From JBBIPA01 sp963820495 (GTDB lineage Bacteria; Chloroflexota; Dehalococcoidia; GIF9; UBA5629): a stretch of 64,000 bases of DNA. Shown piece by piece: positions 59,526 to 64,000 of this stretch (position 1 is its first letter; each line of letters starts with the position of its first letter). Location of the stretch: NCBI GenBank assembly GCA_963820495.1, contig CAWGAF010000002.1:930001-994000 (forward strand). Direction: 5' to 3'. The notes under the pieces are model-generated. The model was not told the DNA's origin. It saw only the letters and a program-made list of their open reading frames with translations, and did not search any database. Position numbers and translations under genes: made by a program.

Positions 59526-60185
59526 TTAATCCTTTTGTGATCTGTTTTTTCTAAATTTATTCCGAGTACTAGCCAGATGTACCAGAGGATTTGATTTATG
59601 ACCGAATATTCGCCCTTGTGCTAGCGATTTCAGAAATTCATCTTTTCTACTGAATTCAGGCATTTCGATATAGGCATTGCCAATTTCAGTTGCGTTATGG
59701 GCATCACTGCCGGCACTAGCCAACTTGCCAAACTTCTGCGCTAATTGTTGTGCTTTAGTCCGGCTACCAGGCATAAGGCTGCGTGCATTAAAGACTTCGA
59801 TGATATCGACAAATGGCATAATTTCTTCTAACGCTTTACCATTGTTGAATGCTGATAAACGCAATTTGTCATAAGGATGGGGAATACATATGAGCCCGTT
59901 CTGAGCTTTAATCCTTTGGATAGTTTCTTCAACTGATAGTCTACTAGGTATCCCTTCAGTAAGGAACATCCCCATAATCTCACCCCATGGGGTGAGAATT
60001 TCCTCAGCGATAATAACAGGGAATGGAGCTATTTCTTTCATTTTTAAAGCTCCAGTAATGTTTCCATGGTCGGCTATAGCAAGGCAATTGATGCCAATAT
60101 CAAGGCAGCGTGATATTATCTGTTCCAGAGGTGTAGCACAATCCATGGAATATAGTGTATGAACATGAAGGTCTGCTTTGAGCAA
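59526..60185 (-). CDS. PHP-domain metal-dependent phosphoesterase
   Basis: The protein is 219 aa. It carries the four PHP motifs: ADLHVHTLYSMDC, IADHGNITG, CIPHPYDK and SAGSDAHNATEIG, so the trinuclear metal site looks complete. No polymerase domain is attached. Relatives hydrolyse phosphoesters of nucleotides or AMP. The C-terminus is basic (STRNKFRKNRSQKD). Confidence 0.88.
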   Translation of the reverse strand: MLKADLHVHTLYSMDCATPLEQIISRCLDIGINCLAIADHGNITGALKMKEIAPFPVIIAEEILTPWGEIMGMFLTEGIPSRLSVEETIQRIKAQNGLICIPHPYDKLRLSAFNNGKALEEIMPFVDIIEVFNARSLMPGSRTKAQQLAQKFGKLASAGSDAHNATEIGNAYIEMPEFSRKDEFLKSLAQGRIFGHKSNPLVHLASTRNKFRKNRSQKD

Positions 60186-60227
60186 AAGTTTAGCCTACTC
60201 TTCCTAGATATTTTCCAGTACTCGTGT

Positions 60228-61328
60228 TTACTTTGATTGTATCTTCAATTCAATATTTGCTCTTTTACTTGCTTTAGTGAGTGTTTCTATCTTACCATCT
60301 TTCAATGTTACAGTATCTTCAATCCTGACCCCACCCCAACCAAATATATAAATTCCTGGCTCTATAGTAAAAACCATGCCATCGACTAATAAATCTGATG
60401 AATTAGGGCCTAGTCGAGGCAACTCGTGAGGTACCAAACCTACACCATGCCCTAGACTATGGCCAAAGGCGGCACTATAGTCTGCCTGATTAATAATTAT
60501 ACGGGATAATTGGTCAGCTTGCTCGCCACTCATTCTCGCCTTTATTGTTGCCAGAGCAGTTAATTGCGCCCCCAAGACAATATCATATACCTTAGAGAAA
60601 GTCCCATTGCCTTTACCTAAGCAAAAGGTACGACTCGAGTCACAACAATAACCATTCACTCTAGCTCCCAAATCGATTATTATCGGTTCATCCAAGTTAA
60701 TAACTCGTTCTGAAGGTCTGGCATGAGGCAAAGCTGAATTTGGGCCGGAAGCTACTATAATATCAAAAGGTATTGATTCGCTACCTTTTTCTCGGAGTAA
60801 TTTTTCTAATTCCCAAGCTATGTCTTTTTCCCTAACCCCAGGACGAATTATTGATTTAGCATAGTCTAAAACAAAATCAGCAAGTCCTGATGCTTTGGCA
60901 ATAAACTCTAATTCTGCAGTTTCTTTAACAGCACGGATTGATTCTACCAAATTGTTTGTTTGAATAAGTCTAATCTTGTGCTGGCTATTCACCAATTTAT
61001 CACATAGTTGACGGTATGTGGCAACAGAGATTTCGCCAGCCTCAAAACCCATGTTTTTCAAACTCAGATCTGAAGCCAATCCGGATAACCAATCTGCCAT
61101 ATCTCCCTTAGTATGGAGAATATCAAATCCCTGTGCTTCTTTTTTAGCTTGCTCGACGTAGCGAAAGTCAACAGCTAGATAAGCATTACTATTGGAAATG
61201 AGCAGCCAGCCCGCAGAGCCAGTAAATCCAGAGAGGTACCGGCGATTTTCACTTTGAGAAACCAATAGGGCTTCGAGCTCTTGCTGTTCTAACTTTTGTC
61301 GCAACTTTTGAAGTTGGACTATTTTCAA
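60228..61328 (-). CDS. pepP: M24-family Xaa-Pro aminopeptidase/dipeptidase
   Basis: The start is TTG 61328, whose last bases overlap the aroQ stop (TTGA); the longer frame to 61385 lies inside aroQ. The 366-aa product has the creatinase-like N-domain (SENRRYLSGFTGSAGW) and the pita-bread catalytic domain. Metal ligands lie in IIDLGARVNGYCCDSSRTF (two Asp), HSLGHGVGLVPHE (His), FTIEPGIYIFGWGG (Glu) and VRIEDTVTL (Glu). It removes N-terminal residues before proline. It is translationally coupled to aroQ. Confidence 0.9.
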   Translation of the reverse strand: MKIVQLQKLRQKLEQQELEALLVSQSENRRYLSGFTGSAGWLLISNSNAYLAVDFRYVEQAKKEAQGFDILHTKGDMADWLSGLASDLSLKNMGFEAGEISVATYRQLCDKLVNSQHKIRLIQTNNLVESIRAVKETAELEFIAKASGLADFVLDYAKSIIRPGVREKDIAWELEKLLREKGSESIPFDIIVASGPNSALPHARPSERVINLDEPIIIDLGARVNGYCCDSSRTFCLGKGNGTFSKVYDIVLGAQLTALATIKARMSGEQADQLSRIIINQADYSAAFGHSLGHGVGLVPHELPRLGPNSSDLLVDGMVFTIEPGIYIFGWGGVRIEDTVTLKDGKIETLTKASKRANIELKIQSK

Positions 61329-61765
61329 GTCTCTCCCCTCAGTTCTCCAACCAGTATCCGTAGCGCTGAGATATACCCACGCCAACCCAGTCCAGCGATT
61401 TGTCCTTTAGTGATAGATGAAATCACTGATTTTGCCCTCCACTCTTCTCGGGCGTAAATATTTGACAAATGAACTTCGATTACAGGCAAGCCGGTATCGC
61501 TGAGGGCATCTCGTAGAGATAGACCATAATGTGTTAGCGCACCAGGATTAATGATTATGCCATCGGCATCAGCAAAGTTTTTTTGAATGTAGTCAATGAG
61601 CTCCCCCTCACAGTTAGATTGGAAAGTAACTATATTTACCCCTAAGCTCTCCCCCTCTTTTTCAAGCATATTATTGATCGTTGTCAGCGTTTTATCTCCA
61701 TAGACAGATTTATTTCGCTTGCCTAGCATATTAAGGTTCGGCCCATTAATAACTAATATCTTCAT
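61325..61765 (-). CDS. aroQ: type II 3-dehydroquinate dehydratase
   Basis: The protein is 146 aa. VINGPNLNMLGKRNKSVYG (active-site Asn and Tyr), FQSNCEGELIDYI, NPGALTHYGLSLRDAL and EVHLSNIYAREEWR are diagnostic of the type II enzyme of the shikimate pathway. The start overlaps the topA stop by four bases and the stop overlaps pepP, so topA-aroQ-pepP are one operon. Confidence 0.95.
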   Translation of the reverse strand: MKILVINGPNLNMLGKRNKSVYGDKTLTTINNMLEKEGESLGVNIVTFQSNCEGELIDYIQKNFADADGIIINPGALTHYGLSLRDALSDTGLPVIEVHLSNIYAREEWRAKSVISSITKGQIAGLGWRGYISALRILVGELRGET

Positions 61766-63906
61766 GATATAGCTCCTGCTGTTTCTAATTCAGTTAAATC
61801 ACCTTTATATTTACAGTCTATACATCTCACCACACCATTTCGATAATGAACTAGAAGATTGCCACATTGTGGGCAAGGTCGAGCAATTGGCTTTTGTCTT
61901 ATAGCAAATTTGCATTGTGGATAACGACTGCAGCCATAAAATCGACGTTTTTTCTTACTCAACTTTTCTATCATTTCACCTCCATTACTTTTACCACACT
62001 CTGGGCAAAGCACGCCGATCTTAACTAACAGGGGCATAGTCTTTTTGCAAGCAGGATAACCGCTACATGCTAGGAACCTGCCGAAACGGCCATTCTTAAT
62101 AACCATGGGCTTACCACACTCGGGACAGATCTCACCACTTTCTTTATCAGTATTAATTCTCTGCAGAGTTTCTGTAGCTTTTTTTAGCTTCTCACTAAAT
62201 GGTGTATAAAAACCTCTTAAAACCGATACCCATTCTTTTTCCCCCTGGGCAATTTCATCTAAATTCTCTTCCATTTGTGCTGTGAAATTAAGATTAACAA
62301 TCCTAGGAAAATTTTCAGTCAGGAGGTCATTGACAATAATTCCTATCTCGTCGGGACAGAACCTACCACCCTCTTTGTGTACATAACCTCTTTCCTGAAT
62401 CGTAGATAAAATCGGGGCATAAGTGCTTGGACGCCCGATACCATTTTGCTCTAGGGCTTTTATTAAGGTAGCTTCTGTAAATCGTGGTGGTGGTTGGGTG
62501 AAACACTGCTCTGAAAAAACATCAATTAATACTAATTTATCACCTGCCTTTAGCTCAGGAAGGCTTATGGCCTTTTCTTCTTTAGTATCTTCGTCTTTAC
62601 CTTCGCTGTAGAGCAACATAAAACCGGGAAACTTCACAGCTGAACTTATTGTTCTTAGTAGGTATTTATTTGTGGAATTCAAGCTTTTTGCTTCTATATT
62701 TACTTTGGTGCTATCGAACAACGCTGCAGACATTTGGCTTGCTACCATTCGCTTCCAGATAAGCTCGTAGAGCCTAAATTGTTCAGGTTTAAGGTAAGCA
62801 CGAAGTTGGTCTGGTTCTCGCTGAATCCGGGTCGGTCTGATGGCTTCATGAGCTTCCTGAGTCCATTTGCCTTTTTTGCTAAAAGAGCGCGGTTGGTGCG
62901 GCACAAAATCACTGCCATATTTGCTATTGATAAAGTCTCTGGTTTCAGCAATGGCGCTGGCAGCAACATTTGTAGAATCAGTACGCATATAGGTAATTAG
63001 CCCTACTGATCCCTCATCACCTATTGTTATTCCTTCATATAGCTGCTGAGCGACGACCATAGTTCGCTTGGCAGTGAAACGCAGTCTACGCCAAGCTTCT
63101 TGCTGCAGGGTACTGGTAGTAAATGGTGGTGCTGGTTGACGTGATACTTCTTTAACATCTACTGACTTAGCAATGTACTCAGCGTGTTCTAGCTCATTCC
63201 TCAATTGTTTGGCTTTGTCTTCATTTGGTATTTCTACTGTGGTTCCATTAGCTAAACCTATAAATAATGCTCGAAAGCTGGTAGATTGGGTTTTGGCTAA
63301 TTTTTTAGCCAGTTCCGCCTCAATAACCCAGTACTCTATGGAAATGAAGTTTTCAATCTCTCGTTCCCTATCAACAATTATTTTTACAGCCGCCGATTGA
63401 ACTCTGCCAGCGGAAAGCCCTCTTTGTACTTTCTTCCATAGTAGTGGACTCAGCTTATAACCTACCAATCTATCCAAAAGGCGACGTGCTTGTTGAGCAT
63501 CTACCAAGTTCATATCAATAGAGCGTGGATGTTTAAAAGCCTGCTCTACAGCTTCGTCGGTTATTTCATGAAAAACAACACGATGGACGGGTACCTTGTC
63601 CTTATTCAGTTTGGCCGCTTGGATCAAATGCCATGAAATTGCTTCCCCTTCTCTATCTGGGTCTGTAGCAAGGTAAATTGCGGAAGCATTGTCAGTTGAA
63701 GCCTTTAGCTCGTTAATAGTTTTCCTTCTTAATGAGATATTGACATATTGGGGAGCAAAGTCATGTTCTATATCTATGCCCAGTGCTCCTTTGGGCAAAT
63801 CACGGACATGTCCCATGGATGCTTTAATGACATAGCCGCTACCTAAGATCCTGCCTAGTGTTCTAGCTTTAGCCGGAGATTCCACTATAACTAGTTTCTT
63901 TGCCAT
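61762..63906 (-). CDS. topA: DNA topoisomerase I (type IA)
   Basis: The protein is 714 aa. The TOPRIM domain opens KLVIVESPAKARTLGRILG, with acidic residues in YLATDPDREGEAISWHL. The nucleophile Tyr is in SVGLITYMRTDSTNV. Three C-terminal zinc modules begin CPECGKPMVIKNGRFGRF, CPECGKSNGG and CPQCGNLLVHYRNG. It relaxes negative supercoils. Full length and complete. Confidence 0.96.
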   Translation of the reverse strand: MAKKLVIVESPAKARTLGRILGSGYVIKASMGHVRDLPKGALGIDIEHDFAPQYVNISLRRKTINELKASTDNASAIYLATDPDREGEAISWHLIQAAKLNKDKVPVHRVVFHEITDEAVEQAFKHPRSIDMNLVDAQQARRLLDRLVGYKLSPLLWKKVQRGLSAGRVQSAAVKIIVDREREIENFISIEYWVIEAELAKKLAKTQSTSFRALFIGLANGTTVEIPNEDKAKQLRNELEHAEYIAKSVDVKEVSRQPAPPFTTSTLQQEAWRRLRFTAKRTMVVAQQLYEGITIGDEGSVGLITYMRTDSTNVAASAIAETRDFINSKYGSDFVPHQPRSFSKKGKWTQEAHEAIRPTRIQREPDQLRAYLKPEQFRLYELIWKRMVASQMSAALFDSTKVNIEAKSLNSTNKYLLRTISSAVKFPGFMLLYSEGKDEDTKEEKAISLPELKAGDKLVLIDVFSEQCFTQPPPRFTEATLIKALEQNGIGRPSTYAPILSTIQERGYVHKEGGRFCPDEIGIIVNDLLTENFPRIVNLNFTAQMEENLDEIAQGEKEWVSVLRGFYTPFSEKLKKATETLQRINTDKESGEICPECGKPMVIKNGRFGRFLACSGYPACKKTMPLLVKIGVLCPECGKSNGGEMIEKLSKKKRRFYGCSRYPQCKFAIRQKPIARPCPQCGNLLVHYRNGVVRCIDCKYKGDLTELETAGAIS

Positions 63907-63908
63907 AA

Positions 63909-64000
63909 TTATTTAACTCTTACTTGATAGTCCTCTCGAATTTCTTTTGCCAGCACATAATTCATAGCGCCAACCTGTTTCACCATCCCTTTGAGCTCCA
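63909..64000 (-). CDS. C-terminal end of the gene upstream of topA (cut by window edge)
   Basis: The frame is open from the window end to TAA 63909-63911, encoding ELKGMVKQVGAMNYVLAKEI and ending YQVRVK, two bases before the topA ATG. It is probably the first visible gene of the topA operon. Thirty residues are too few to name it. Confidence 0.55.
   Translation of the reverse strand, partial: ELKGMVKQVGAMNYVLAKEIREDYQVRVK

Overview
The window is bacterial and AT-leaning. The mix of genes most resembles Chloroflexota, class Dehalococcoidia: short genomes with heavy tRNA-targeted integration, several tyrosine and serine recombinases, a topA-aroQ-pepP block, a tig-clpP pair, many TTG/GTG starts, and an archaeal-type HTH_45 regulator. 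That placement is inference from gene content, not from a marker search.

Layout. Positions 1-4.6 kb look like host chromosome: the 3' end of a GlgC-like nucleotidyltransferase, then a divergent ABC-2 exporter whose larger permease is fused to a PrsW-like intramembrane protease domain. Positions 4.9-12.8 kb are accessory. They hold small zinc-finger/HNH-like proteins, a decayed tRNA-Met, an orphan response regulator, an IS110-family element with a structured non-coding flank (candidate bridge RNA), and four copies of a repeat whose conserved tail looks like a ready-made promoter. This part ends with a tyrosine recombinase abutting a 46-bp copy of the 3' part of tRNA-Lys.

Positions 12.8-53.4 kb are bracketed by that 46-bp tRNA-Lys fragment and the intact tRNA-Lys(TTT) at 53361-53436, both on the minus strand. 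I read this as an integrated island of about 40.6 kb. It holds a second tyrosine recombinase, a candidate structured RNA with two covarying hairpins and tandem terminators, and lipoproteins with C39-like and transglutaminase-like domains. It also holds an ATPase/TOPRIM gene pair built like PARIS or OLD defence systems, two proteins with HEPN-like RxxxxH motifs, a PD-(D/E)XK-like protein, a KAP NTPase, and two stand-alone LigD 3'-phosphoesterase domains. A sigma-70 factor is present. A 646-bp non-coding repeat occurs twice, and a 310-bp cassette encoding a 62-aa membrane protein occurs as an inverted pair. A catabolic block encodes a substrate-binding protein, a three-subunit molybdenum hydroxylase and HyuA/HyuB. 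The island's right end is a MerR-like / small Cys protein / large serine recombinase operon behind a consensus promoter.

Positions 53.4-64 kb are chromosome again: tRNA-Lys, tRNA-Gly, aspS, tig-clpP, and a minus-strand series with a deleted PfkB kinase pseudogene, a HAD phosphatase, a PHP protein, pepP/aroQ/topA (overlapping stops and starts) and the tail of one more gene.

The best candidates for something undescribed are the repeated hairpin RNA near 15 kb, the duplicated 646-bp RNA-like repeat, the ATPase-TOPRIM pair, the IS110 non-coding end, and the mobile promoter-like repeat.
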